64,000 nt of DNA from Myotis daubentonii (taxonomy: Eukaryota > Chordata > Mammalia > Chiroptera > Vespertilionidae), in contig NC_081851.1 in the NCBI RefSeq assembly GCF_963259705.1, forward strand, positions 17,086,145-17,150,144. Direction: 5' to 3'. The notes under the pieces are model-generated. The model saw nothing but the letters and a program-made list of their open reading frames with translations, was not told the origin of the DNA and did not search any database. Positions 21,647 through 33,446 of this stretch are shown piece by piece (the stretch's first letter is position 1; each line of letters starts with the position of its first letter). Both the position numbers and the translations under genes were made by a program.

Positions 21647-22150
21647 TCCTATCTAATAAAAGACAAAAAGGGTAATTAACCATACCTCCGCTATGCTTCC
21701 CATTGGCTAATCAGTGAAATATGCAAATAAACTGCAACAAAGATGGCGGCCGGCAGCCACACAGTTGAAGTGAGCAGGAGGCTTGCTTGCTCCAGTGATG
21801 GAGGAAGCCAAGGTTCCCCGCCTACCGCGGCCCGGCTCTGAGCTCCAGAAGCAACAATGTTTCAATTATAGAAGCTAAACAAACCCCAGATACCTGCTTT
21901 CAGCCGGCCGTGGCCTCAGAGCTGGGAGCTCCAGTGATAGCAACAATGTTTCAATTATAGAAGGTTAATAAATCCCAGAATAAAAAAAAGAGAAAAAGGA
22001 GAGGCTGGGAGCTTCAGTCGCTGGCCAGCCTGAAAATGGCCCTCAGCCCCTCATCCAGGCCGGCCAGGCACCCCAGTGGGGACCCCCACCCTGATCCAGG
22101 ACACCCTTCACGGCAAACCAGCCAGCCCCCACCCATGCACCAGGCCTCTA
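21647..22150 (+). mobile_element. HeliBat-type Helitron, first half of a composite
   Basis: Starts TCCTATCTAATAAAAGAC after an A. The body matches the 18195 element, including the GATGGCGGCCGGCAGCC block. It ends ...caccaggcctcta and passes directly into a second Helitron 5' end. Confidence 0.8.
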
Positions 22151-22616
22151 TCCTATATAGTAAAAGGGTAATATGCAAACTGACCCTAACAGCAGAAAGA
22201 CTGGGAATGACTGGTCACTATGACACACACTGACCACCAGGAGGCAGATGCTCAATGCAGGAGCTGCCCCCTGGTAGTCAGTGCGTTCCCACATGGGGGA
22301 GCTATGCTCAGCCACAAGCCAGGCTGATGGCTGCCATTACAGCGGTGGTGGTGGGAGCCTCTCCTGCCTCCTAAGCAGCACTAAGGATGTCTGACTGCAG
22401 CTTGGGCCTGCTCCCCGCTGGCAAGTGGACATCCCCCAAGGGCTGCCAGGCTGCCAGAAGGATGTCTGGTTGCCATCTTAGGCCCAATCCCCCAGGGAGC
22501 AGGCCTAAGCCAGCAAGTGGTCATTCCCCAAGGGGTCCCATACTGCGAGAGGGCACAGGCTGGGCCAATGGACCCCCACCCCTGAGTGCACAAATTTTTG
22601 TGCACCGGGCCTCTAG
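22151..22616 (+). mobile_element. HeliBat-type Helitron, second half of the composite
   Basis: Starts TCCTATATAGTAAAAGGG and ends TTTTTGTGCACCGGGCCTCTAG with the CTRR terminus and a preceding GTGCAC hairpin, followed by T (A^T target). No Rep/helicase sequence is present, so it is non-autonomous. Confidence 0.85.
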
Positions 22617-22963
22617 TAATCTATAATTAAAATTAAAACCATTGTCAAAACTTTTTAAGAAAAAAGATAAAGAATGCCACCTGTAGATGAGTATTTCAGA
22701 AGGAGGCATGCTTATTTAAGAGAGACCCATGCAAAGATGTGGCTGAATCTCCTAAAGGTGCTCATTCTCATGTGAACACTCTTGCTCTGAGGGGAGACAC
22801 ATTCCTTTCATTTCTATTTGCTGTGAATGGAAACCAGCCTGTCTATATACCAAGACAGCACTCCTCAGGTATCCAAAAAGGGAAACCCAAATGTCTAGGT
22901 GAATTTTACGTTTTACTTCATTTTAATCAATATAAATTTAATTTTATAAAGTTATATGTGGCT

Positions 22964-23170
22964 GCAGGGCTGGTGTGGCTCAGTGATTTGAGTGTGGACT
23001 CATGAATCAGGAGGTTACAGTTTGATTCCTGGTCAGGGCACAGGCCTGGGTTGCAGGTTGATACCCCATAGGAGCTGAGCAGGAGGCAGCCAACCCGTGA
23101 TTCTCTCTCTCCCTCTTTCCCTCTCCCTTCCTCTCTCTGAAATCAATAAAAACATATTTTTAAAACCTTG
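22964..23170 (+). mobile_element. VES-like SINE, diverged
   Basis: Head 'tggtgtggctcagtgatttg', tail AAATCAATAAAAAC, target duplication tatgtggct (22955-22963 and 23171-23179). Confidence 0.8.
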
Positions 23171-23179
23171 TATGTGGCT

Positions 23180-25984
23180 AATAATTGACCATATTGGATG
23201 AGTAGTTTAAGACACTAAGAAACCGTTGTGAAACAGTCATCCCTGAATCTCAGGACACCTTTCCTCCACAAGTCCACACAGAAGACATGGACAGGGCCAT
23301 TAGTGTTCGCAGCAGAAACAGGAAGCTCACCATCAGACACTTCCCAACTGCCCTTCCCCTGACCTCCTCCTCCTCCTCCTGGGTGGGGCACCTCCTTCAG
23401 GAGCAGTTTGACACTAAACTGCCCCATGTCCCTTGCAGCTGGGACAGTTCTGGCCAAGAGTTCATGCAAGAGCGTCTCATAGCTGATTTCTGAGACAGTT
23501 TTCCTCCATGATGAAAAGCACAATAGTGAAGAGAGGACTGTTTCCCTCTCATTGGTGCTGGGAGCTGTTGCCGCCTTCTGGTTGCTGGCAGCCATCATGT
23601 GGCCACGAGGGAAGAGTGGAAAGAAAGGAGCTGACCCTGACCTCACTGAGCAGCTGAATTCAATCCTGGATCCAGCTGCCTGTGGATTCATTCTTTTGTG
23701 AGAAAAATCCCTGTTGTTCAAGCCACATTTCATCAGTATTCTGTTGCTTACCATCCTCAGCTTCCACACTGAAGGAGACCCTTAAAACTCCTGAGGGTGG
23801 ACAAGGTTGTATCATTTTATGGTATTGCAAAAAAAAATGTGTAGGTGTGGGAGCAGAGAGGAGGACAGAGGAAAGATGGGAAATGCCTGAAAGAACACCA
23901 GTCTTCCAATGACTCCAGAGGGAGACGTCGGGATACAGGGCATGGCACAGCTCTAAGCTGGGCTGGCAGAGTGTGATGCCAATGAGGATCTCAAAGTGTG
24001 ACCACAGAAAACGGGTGAGAGAGAGACAAGACTGCAAAAGAAGCTAAGGTCGGATCATGGAGGGCCTGGATGGACACGCTAAGGATTTGGGACTCATTTC
24101 TAAAGGCCATAGGAGACCACTGTTAGTTTTCAGAAGAGACATGATCATATTGACATTTTCAAAAGATCCTTCGGGCTGCCAGTAGAGAATGCTTAGGGAC
24201 CTGGCGATACTAGAGGTTGACAGGTCACAGAGAACACATGGGATCAGGAGGCCGTGAGGCCAATGAGGCTTAGTACTCTTGGTGCTCACTTTGATGGCTT
24301 CACACTAGAATCGTCGTATCAGGAATGTCAAGGTTGAAATCTATGACACACGGGCTTCTTCATGGAACTTGACAGGTTATGTCTAGAAGTTATAATGAAG
24401 TAGCAAAATAAGCCCTATCTGTTCTCAGACCAAGAGACTCTGAGAACAACATGGAGAACTTGCTAAATACCAGGATTTACTAAAGTGGTAAGGAAAAGGG
24501 TGTGGACTCAGAGAAAAATAGGCACCAATAGGCAGTGGCACCATTATAGGCACCAGAAACAAACTCACATCTAGAAACTTGAAAAATAAAGGAGGCATTG
24601 CAGAATGCTGGAGCAGACACGTGTGAATCAAGAAGGAGTGACGGTGCCACTGCAGAGACTCGGGGGGGGGGGGGGACATCAGACCGAATCACAGCGATTA
24701 TGAAAATCAGTGCCATGTCCCAAGGATTAAATGCAAAAAGTTTAAACTGGAAGAGGAGGTAGCATAGTGTTCCCACAATAATGTAAGAATTATTTAAACA
24801 AAACCCAAAACAACTGATAAATCTCACCAAATTAAAATGGATATCTCTGTTGAAAGGACATGGTGAGGAGAGAAAGGGAAGCTTCCTGGTGCACAGAGTT
24901 AGAGGAGGCTAGAGCTCAGCATTTAGAAAGAAAGAACTAAAGTCCATCAGGAGAGAAGCAGAAACCCACTAGAGAAATGGGGAGGACATAGCCACCAGCA
25001 CCTCCCAGGACAGGACCCATCAGTGGCTCAACGTGACTAGTGACCAGGAAATGGACACTAAGACCAAAAGGACGCCCAGTTTCACTCCTGCCAAGATTGG
25101 CCAGGATACTGAGCAATGCAGCACGGCCCCTGTGCTGATGCCTAAAGTAGAGCAATACTTGTGAAGCCGCTTTCCTCCTGTTACATCCGAAGCAGCCCCT
25201 GCCCAGGTGCCAAAGATTTCACGGACAGGAATGTTCACAGCGCAGATCTTCGCAACAGCAAAAAGCTTCACATAACCCAAATGCTCCTGCACAGGAGAAC
25301 AAATGGTGTTCTGCAAAGAACTTATTTCAGTGACAATAAGTCAGCTACAGCCATGCGCACTGCAGATGAATGTCAAAAGAAAGCTGAGCAAAAATGCAAG
25401 GTGCAGAGAGGGACCCACCACATTACCTCATTGAGATAGAGTTGGACTACATTCATAATTTCATGGCACATTATTGTTTATCAACGCACACATCTGAGAC
25501 AAAAGGCTAAGGGAAATGTAAGTTATGATAGACATAATATTTAAAACAGTCACTTGCACTGGTGAGAAGAGGGGGCTGTGATGGGAGGGGGCCATCCAAG
25601 GCGTCAGAAGGACCGCATTCTATTTCCCGCCCTGTATGGTGAGTAAGTATGTGGGTGTTTTCAGCTTTAACACTTTACATACTCCATGTAGATATTTAAG
25701 TAAACGTGTCCTTCAAAAACAAAATCAAGAGGTAAAGTTCTTGGCACTTTTTTGTTTTTGTTTTCGTTTTGAGGGACTAGTTGTTGAGGAACTAGCGTTG
25801 ACACCATATTTGACCACCCAATCAAATATGTGTTTTTTTCCTAAGGACAAATCTTTAGTGACTGGAGTAGCCATGGATCGACTGGCTGCAAACCCAAAAC
25901 CTTGTTCCTTTGGGTCAGACATACTGTCACTCCACATTTATCGTAGTCACTGCATTTTCTAGGATAGTGACATTTAGGGGCATG
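23180..25984. other. Old interspersed repeats, no gene
   Basis: 24030-24210 resembles an ancient repeat ('gatcatggagggcctggatgg' style). 25190-25700 looks like a degraded L1 ORF2/3' region ('cacataacccaaatgctcct'). A 15-base G run lies at 24661-24675. The short minus-strand frames across 23215-23769 have no recognisable domain. Confidence 0.4.
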
Positions 25985-26360
25985 TACTCTGAGGAGTGTT
26001 GCCTCCTGTACATGCCCCGACTGGGAATCGAACCCACAACCTAGGTTTGTGCCCTGACCGTGAATCAAATCCTCAACCTTGCCCTAGCCAGTTTGGCTCA
26101 GTGGATAGAGCGTCGGCCTATGAACTGGAAGGTCCCAGATTCAATTCTGGTCAAGGGCACATACCTGTGTTGCAGGCTCGATCCCCAGTAGGGGGTGTGC
26201 AGGAGGCAGCCAATCAATGATTCTCTCTCATCACTGATGTTTCTATCTATCTCTCCCTCTCCCTTACTCTCTGAAATCAATAAAAATATTTATTTTTTAA
26301 ATCCTCAACCTTTCAGTGTACAGGATGACGTTCCAACCAACTGCGCCCCCTGCCAGGGCC
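25985..26360 (-). mobile_element. VES-like SINE, split by a younger SINE
   Basis: 25985-26080 and 26313-26360 are the two parts of one antisense SINE (gggaatcgaacccacaacct ... ccaaccaactgcgcc). They are separated by the insertion at 26081-26298. Confidence 0.75.
26081..26298 (+). mobile_element. VES SINE nested in an older SINE
   Basis: Complete head, CT-rich middle and AATCAATAAAAATA tail, with the 14-bp duplication aaatcctcaacctt on both sides (26067-26080 and 26299-26312). Confidence 0.92.
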
Positions 26361-26986
26361 CTGCCACTCCTAATCATTCCCTCGTTGTCTGCTTCCTGCT
26401 TCTGCACGCTGTGGCCCTGTGGCCCCTGCTCTGTGGTGGACGATGCCCTTTGACATTGCCTCTTTCACCATTTCTCCTCTACCATCAACCCCTGGCCCTA
26501 CTTCAATGGGTGTGTTTGTTCCCTAAAAAATGCTCTCTCACATGGAGATGTGACTTTTCCATGGTAGCTAAAATTGGTGATGAAGAGGTTGGGAGATTGG
26601 TTATGATGCCAGTCATGTACCCTGGAAATGACACACTGTTCACTCGGCCAAATACATGTCTCAACTACCCCCTGACACTTTGATGCTGCTGCTGATGTAG
26701 GTCTCACAGGAATAAATGCTTGTAACTCTGATTATGGAGCAAAAATATATAAAACCAAAGTCATATTTCTACCTGAGGTGAACAAGAGTAATATATTTTT
26801 TTGCATCCTTCTCATTGCTCATACTTATACACATATGCAGGGGATCTATTCCTTTTTCCCAAAATAGAGCTCTAAATTATGTTCATGACTTTGTAACTTT
26901 TCCATTTAAAATGTGGACATCCCTTTAAATCAGATATGGGATTTTCCCCCCTAATCTATTTATAGACATATTTAAAATGAATAAGG
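26361..26986. other. No gene recognised
   Basis: Unassigned sequence; the short frames have no recognisable domain. Confidence 0.4.
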
Positions 26987-27186
26987 ATTTTGTTGGGGAG
27001 CACAAGAGACTTGGTTGGAAAGTTGTGAGGAGGACATTCTGAGAAAAGGGAAGTATGTGGAAGGCTGCCTGCCCTGTTCATCTATCAGAATTCCAACTTT
27101 GGGGAGAATAAGGACAGTGTCGAAGGCAGTGCCCCTAATTATTCCCTGACCTTTCCCACCAAGTCTCTTGTGCTCCCCAACAAAAT
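26987..27186. mobile_element. 200-bp MITE-like element with 29-bp terminal inverted repeats
   Basis: ATTTTGTTGGGGAGCACAAG at the left recurs as the exact reverse complement at the right, and the inverted match continues AGACTTGGT for 29 bp in all. The interior is non-coding. No TA, TTAA or 8-bp duplication is evident, so the superfamily is undetermined. Confidence 0.75.
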
Positions 27187-28029
27187 TTCATAAATGGATT
27201 GTCATTAGTGTGGTTGTTATTTTTGCTTGCCTCTTACAAGATCACTTAGAAGCAGTGAGTTAGTAATCCATTTTAAAATATAGCATTCACCACTTTCTCA
27301 TTGATGACAAACATTTTCAATGGAAATACTTAGGCCCTGCTATTCAGGCAAACTTTAAAGTATCATGAGCCGTAATGGAGAAATTAATTAAAAAGAATGG
27401 CATGAGCTACAAAAAGCAGATGGTACCAACTGTTGACCAGGACATGAACAAAAACCCATACCCTGCTGGTTGAGAATAAATCAGGACAAGTGTGGGAAAA
27501 CAGGCAGTATCTACTAAACCTGAACATATAAAATGCCGTGTGGCCAGCATTGAGCACATGTGTTCCCACTATGTACATATGTAAATAGTAGCACTAGGTT
27601 GTAGTAGCCCTAACCTGGAAACTACCCACTGTCCTGCAACAGCACAAGGAATGAGTCTGAGTCCATCAGAAACTACAACTACACACAGCGATACAGGTGC
27701 ATCTCACGAACATGTTGAGGGAAAAGCCCGACATGCTGCCAAGACACTGCATCATCCCATCGCATAGTTCAAAAGGCAAAGCCAGGTTTTGTGAGCAATT
27801 GGGGTCATGTTTACTTTTGGTGTTGGCAGCAGGGGGCGGGGGGGCAGGGTGGACGGGGTAGGGCGTAGGAGGAGAGACTGCTGGGGTGCTGGTCATGTTC
27901 TGAATCCTAATGTGGGTGAGTGACATGGGGATGTGTTCAATGTGCAAACTGAGGTGGGCCCTTGTTGTCACTTTAAATTATACTTGAAGAAAAAAAGTAC
28001 ACAAACACCATGGCCACTGGGCCAGTGGA
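27187..28029. other. Old L1 fragment and unassigned sequence
   Basis: 27390-27960 has the style of degraded L1 ORF2/3' UTR. A G-rich tract lies at 27832-27860. No gene was seen. Confidence 0.4.
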
Positions 28030-30564
28030 ATCATTGTGTGTAGTACTGAAGAAGCACTGGGTGTGGTTCTGAATAAGCATGGTGTGTGGTATGAAGAAGC
28101 ATGTTGTGTGGTGTGAGGAAGCATGTTGTGTGGTATGAGGAAGCATGGTGTGTGGTATGAAGAATCAGGGTGTATGGTATGAAGAAGCATGGTGTGTGGT
28201 ATGAGGAAGCATGGTGTGTGGTATGAAGAATCATGGTGTGTGGTATGAATAAGCATGGTGTGTGGTATGAAGAAGCATGGTATGTGGTATGAAGAAGCAT
28301 GGTATGTGGTATGAAGAAGCATGTTGTGTGGTATGAGAAAGCATGATGTGTGGTATGAAGAATCATGGTGTGTGGTATGAAGAAGCATGTTGTGTGGTAT
28401 GAAGAAGCATGGTGTGTAGTATGAGAAAGCATGGTGTGTGGTATGAAGAAGCATGGTATGTGGTATGAAGAAGAATGGTACGTGGTATGAGGAAGCATGG
28501 TGTGTGGTATGAGGAAGCATGGTATGTGGTATGAAGAAGCATGGTATGTGGTATGAAGAAGCATGGTGTGTGGTATGAGGAAGCATGATGTGTGGTATGA
28601 AGAAGCATGGTGTGTGGTATGAAGAAGCATGGTGTGTGGTATGAGGAAGCATGGTGTGTGGTATGAAGAATCTTGGTGTGTGGTATGAAGAAGCATGGTG
28701 TGTGGTATGAAGAATCATGGTGTGTGGTATGAAGAATCATGGTGTGTTGTATGAAGAAGCATGGTATGTGGTATGAAGAAGCATGATGTGTGGTATGAAG
28801 AATCATGGTGTGTGGTATGAAGAAGCATGTTGTGTGGTATGAAGAAGCATGGTGTGTGGTATGAAGAAGCATGTTGTGTGGTCTGAGGAAGCATGTTGTG
28901 TGGTCTGAGGAAGCATGGGGTGTGGTATGAGGAAGCATGTTGTGTGGTATGAGGAAGCATGTTGTGTGGTATGAAGAATCATGGTGTGTGGTATGAAGAA
29001 GCATGGTGTGTGATATGAAGAAGCATGGTGTGTGGTATGAGGAAGCATGATGTGTGGTACTGAAGAAGCATGGTGTGTGGTATGAGGAAGCATGGTGTGT
29101 GGTATGAAGAAGCATGGTGTGTGGTATGAAGAAGCATGTTGTGTGGTATGAAGAAGCATGTTGTGTGGTATGAGGAAGCATGGTGTGTGGTATGAGGAAG
29201 CATGTTGTGTGGTATGAGGAAGCATGTTGTGTGGTATGAGGAAGCATGGTGTGTCGTATGAAGAATCATGGTGTGTGGTATGAAGAAGCATGGTGTGTGA
29301 TATGAAGAAGCATGGTGTGTGGTATGAGGAAGCATGGTGTGTGGTACTGAAGAAGCATGGTGTGTGATATGAAGAAGCATGGTGTGTGGTATGAGGAAGC
29401 ATGATGTGTGGTACTGAAGAAGCATGGTGTGTGGTATGAGGAAGCATGGTGTGTTGTATGAGGAAGCATGATGTGTGGTACTGAAGAAGCATGGTGTGTG
29501 GTATGAGGAAGCATGGTGTGTGGTATGAGGAAGCATGGTGTGTGGTATGAAGAAGCATGGTGTGTGGTATGAGGAAGCATGATGTGTGGTATGAAGAATC
29601 ATGGTGTGTGGTATGAGGAATCATGTTTTGTGGTGTGAAGAAGCATGGTGTGTGGTATGAGGAAGCATGATGTGTGGTACTGAGGAAGCATGGTGTGTGG
29701 TATGAGGAAGCATGGTGTGTGGTATGAGGAAGCATGGTGTGTGGTATGAAGAAGCATGTTGTGTGGTATGAAGAAGCATGGAGTGTGGTGTGAAGAAGCA
29801 TGGTGTGTGGTATGAAGAAGCATGGTGTGTAGTATGAGGAAGCATGATGTGTGGTATGAAGAAGCATGGTGTGTGGTATGAAGAAGCATGGTGTGTGGTA
29901 TGAGGAAGCATGATGTGTGGTATGAGGAAGCATGGTGTGTGGTATGAAGAAGCATGGTGTGTGGTATGAAGAAGCATGGTGTGTGGTATGAGGAAGCATG
30001 TTGTGTGGTATGAAGAATCATGGTGTGTGGTATGAAGAATCATGGTGTGTGGTATGAGGAAGCATGGTGTGTGGTATGAAGAAGCATGGTATGTGGTATG
30101 AAGAAGAATGGTACGTGGTATGAGGAAGCATGGTGTGTGGTATGAGGAAGCATGGTATGTGGTATGAAGAAGCATGGTATGTGGTATGAAGAAGCATGGT
30201 GTGTGGTATGAGGAAGCATGATGTGTGGTACTGAAGAAGCATGGTGTGTGGTATAAGGAAGCATGGTGTGTGGTATGAGGAAGCATGGTGTGTGGTATGA
30301 GGAAGCATGGTGTGTGGTATGAGGAAGCATGATGTGTGGTACTAAAGAAGCATGGTGTGTGGTGTGAAGAAGCATGGTGTGTGGTATGAGGAAGCATGGT
30401 GTGTGGTATGAGGAAGCATGGTGTGTGGTGTGAGGAAGCATGATGTGTGGTACTGAAGAAGCATGGTGTGTGGTATGAGGAAGCATGGTGTGTGGTATGA
30501 GGAAGCATGGTGTGTGGTATGAGGAAGCATGGTGTGTGGTATGAGGAAGCATGGTGTGTGGTAT
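28030..30564. repeat. 22-bp minisatellite, about 115 copies
   Basis: Head-to-tail units GAAGCATGGTGTGTGGTATG + AG or AA (22 bp). Variants include a TTGTG form, a GATGTG form, a GTACTGA form (23 bp, one extra C) and rare AATGGTACGTGG units. Because 22 is not a multiple of 3 and the complementary strand lacks stops, all three minus frames stay open. The frames of up to 398 codons with a 22-residue SYHTPCF.. repeat are artefacts. Confidence 0.97.
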
Positions 30565-31207
30565 TGAAGGAGCCCAGCAGCTCCTCATGTGAAAGGTGAG
30601 CTGGGATTCTCACTCTTATTCAGTGTAGTGGAGCTTGGGGATTGGTTTATAGGATCCAGTCCCACTTGGGGAAATGTCACTGCAGTCTGAGAGTAGATGT
30701 AAAATGGGGGTGATTACTCGCTCACAGGCTTGCTGTAGAACAGAGTCCCCATCCTCACAGAATTCAGGATGGCCACGTGCAAACCTAGAATGAAAAGTCA
30801 GCAACACCCCACGTGGCCAAGAACTAGAAACTGCCCTTTGCAAGGAGTATATGCAACAGAACTGGGGGTCCTGGGGGGCGTAGGGCGTAGAGGAGAGCTG
30901 TCCTTGCGGTTAACTTCAGAGTTTAAGGTGCTTACATGGTATCAGGTTGGTTTAGCAAAACAGGCATCAGAAAGTAGTGGCATAACACCAAGCCCTGCAG
31001 TCAGGTGGCAACACTGCGGTGTGGGGAGCCCCACCCTGGCCTATCGGTTCCGTTCGGGTTACAGATGACCATGTGCCCTGAGGGCTCGGGCCTGCGGGCC
31101 TGCGGGTATGGGGGCGCGCATGGGGGCGGAGGCGGGGTTCAGGGACAGCGGACCTGCTTCCCTAAGGTCTCCCCAGAGCATCCAGAGCTTGATGCGGCCA
31201 CTCGCTA

Positions 31208-31238
31208 ATGGCATCACCGGTGACGTCACCCAGTGGGG
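31208..31238. promoter_or_regulatory. Palindromic CRE-like motif, copy 1
   Basis: Contains TCACCGGTGACGTCACC: overlapping palindromes TCACCGGTGA and GGTGACGTCACC, the latter holding the full cAMP-response element TGACGTCA. Confidence 0.5.
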
Positions 31239-31920
31239 CCTTGGAGGCTGTTTCCCTGACAACCCAGGTACCCAGCGCGGAGGGAGGAGATGCAGGCTCC
31301 CCTTTCCCGGGACTCCCCGCAGGAGCTGAACCTGCAGGCCCCTCTGGCTGTCGCCTGGACAGTGCGGGGCCCTGAATCCGGGGAGCCGCCCAGACCCAAC
31401 GGCCTTCCCAGATACACCGCTCCCCTCCCGCATCCCCCACCAAACCCGGTCTGACCCTCATCCTCCCCACCAGATCCCAGGGGCCCAACCTCCAAAATGC
31501 TGACCTTTGACTGCGCGCCCTCACCCTAACATTTCAGTCTCCAAGCCTAACACCTCCCTGAACCCCCTCACCTCTGATCTAACCTTTAACAGGAGCCATT
31601 GCCAACCACATCTGGTCCAGCACCACTCTCCCCCTCCAGCCGCACCCCCCACCCTTCCTCCATGGAGGCCGCTATTGCTTCCCGTGAACTCAGGCGAAAT
31701 AAAACCAGTCAGAGAAGAATATGTCTGAGCAAAGACTTGAACCAAAGGAGAAACGCAAGTAACTAATGTACATGAGAAAAGTTAGCTTCAAAGAGCATCA
31801 AGTAATTGCAAAGGAAAGACACCTGATAGCACTGCTCCCGGGTAGGGACAGCCTTTCTGAACACAGTTTGACAGGATGTAGCAGTTATTCATGCTCATGG
31901 GCTGTGAGGCAAGCGTGCTG

Positions 31921-31951
31921 ATGGCGTCACCGGTGACGTCACCCTGTGGGG
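31921..31951. promoter_or_regulatory. Palindromic CRE-like motif, copy 2
   Basis: Same 31-bp block as 31208-31238 with two substitutions, in the same orientation 713 bp away. Confidence 0.5.
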
Positions 31952-32001
31952 TGATTACATTTCCAGGAATTCACCACGTAAGAATCAAAAAGTTTTGCCA
32001 G

Positions 32002-32217
32002 CCAAAACCGGTTTGGCTCAGTGGATAGAGCGTTGGCCTGCGGACTGAAGGGTCCCAGGTTCGATTCCGGTCAAGGGCATGTACCTGGGTTGCGGGCACA
32101 TCCCCAGTGGGGGGTGTGCAGGAGGCAGCTGATCGATGTTTCTCTCTCATCGATGTTTCTAACTCTCTATCTCTCTCCCTTCCTCTCTGTAAAAAATCAA
32201 TAAAATATATTTTTTAA
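32002..32217 (+). mobile_element. VES SINE, complete and little diverged
   Basis: Flanked by the perfect 15-bp duplication aaaaagttttgccag (31987-32001 and 32218-32232). The sequence is close to the other young copies at 55801 and 56994. Confidence 0.95.
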
Positions 32218-32441
32218 AAAAAGTTTTGCCAGATGTTAATGTATAAAAGTGTTCATCACAATAGTACTCATTAGGAAAGATTAGATATGACATAGTGGTC
32301 AGTAGTGGAGTAGGGATACATAATTTGGATGGGCTATAATACTGTGATTAAGTTTTGTTAAAGGGATTTTAATGTGTTAGGAAAACTGTGATAAAATGTC
32401 AGCTTAGAAAAATAACATAAATTTGAATATGCAGTATTTTA

Positions 32442-32479
32442 CAGTATATATATATGTATATATATATACATATACATAT

Positions 32480-32565
<86 letters not shown>
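32442..32565. repeat. (TA)n(CA)n(TA)n microsatellite
   Basis: Alternating TA, CA and TA blocks that run into the Helitron terminus at 32565. Confidence 0.95.
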
Positions 32566-33446
32566 TAGAGGCCCAGTGCACAAAAATTTGTGCACTCGGG
32601 GGGAAGGGGGTTCCCTCAGCCTGGCCTGTGCCCTCTCGCAGTCTGGGACCCCTCGGGAGATAACGACCTGCTGGCTTAGGCCTGCTCCCGGGTGGCAGAG
32701 GGTAGGCCCAATCCCTAGGTGCAGCCCCTGGTCAGGCGCAGAGCAGGGCCGATTGAGGAGTTGGGGCGCCGCCCCCTGTCATGCACAGAGCAGGGTGGAT
32801 TGGGAGGTTGCGATGCCACCCTCAGTCACACTCAGGGTAGGGCCGATTGGGGGGTTGGGGCACCGCCTCCTGTCACACTCAAGGCAGGGTCGATGGGGAG
32901 GTTGTGGCGTCACGCACAGAGCAGGGCCCATCAGGGGGGTTGGGGCTCCGTACCCTGTCATGCACAGAGCAGGGCCCATCAGGGGGTGGGGGAGCTCCCC
33001 CCTGTCACACACAGAGCAGGGCCCATCAGGGGGTTGAGGAGCTCCCACCTGTCACTCACAGTAGGGCCGATAGGGGAGTTGTGTCACAGTAGGGCTGATA
33101 GGGGAGTTGTGGCACCATCCCCTGTCACACACAGAGCAGGGCGGATCAGCGGGTTGGGGCACCGCCCTCTATCACCCACAGAGCAGGGCCAATCAGGGAT
33201 TTGGGGCGCCGCCACTGTCACACTCAGGGCAGGGCTGATGGGGAGGTTATGGCTCTACCCCATCACACACAGAGCAGGGCCCGTGTGGGGGGAGGGCGTT
33301 GGGGCACCGCACCCTGTCACACACAGAGCTGCAGGGTGATCAGGGGGTTTGGGCGCTGCCCCCGTCACGCTGATCCCAGTGCCAGGAGGCCTCGTGGCTC
33401 CGCTGATCCCGGTGCTGGGAGGCATATTACCCTTTTACTATATAGA
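32565..33446 (-). mobile_element. HeliBat-type Helitron with internal minisatellite
   Basis: The reverse complement starts TCTATATAGTAAAAGGGTAA (33446) and ends TTTTGTGCACTGGGCCTCTAG (32565). The interior 32720-33370 is a VNTR of about 47-57 bp units (gagcagggccgat, gggttggggc, gccccctgtcacac). It contains no Rep/helicase, and the frames over it are artefacts. Confidence 0.85.

Larger units (their letters stand above)
30565..32001. other. GC-rich unique stretch, no gene recognised
   Basis: 31040-31400 is GC-rich with several CpGs (cctgcgggcctgcgggtatg, ggggcgcgcatgggggcgga) and might be a small promoter or CpG island, but no exon is recognisable. It holds two copies of a CRE-containing palindrome (separate entries). 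Confidence 0.4.

Noticed and set aside
23215..24037. Minus-strand protein of 184 codons
   Set aside because: No domain; the region looks like old repeat and unique non-coding sequence with an internal A/G-rich stretch.
26096..26170. tRNA gene
   Set aside because: The A/B-box-like sequences belong to the heads of tRNA-derived SINEs; the same head recurs many times in the window with CT-rich bodies and A-rich tails.
28030..30564. CRISPR array
   Set aside because: Repeats are contiguous without unique spacers, and the genome is mammalian.
27978..30613. Minus-strand frames of up to 398 codons with SYHTPCF/MLPHTTHHAS repeats, resembling a secreted repeat protein or toxin-like array
   Set aside because: A 22-bp stop-free unit opens all three frames equally; there is no promoter, signal peptide or non-repeat domain.
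31059..31524. CpG-island gene with minus-strand frames of 120-124 codons
   Set aside because: The frames overlap in several registers, have no recognisable domain and no supporting splice or poly(A) signals.
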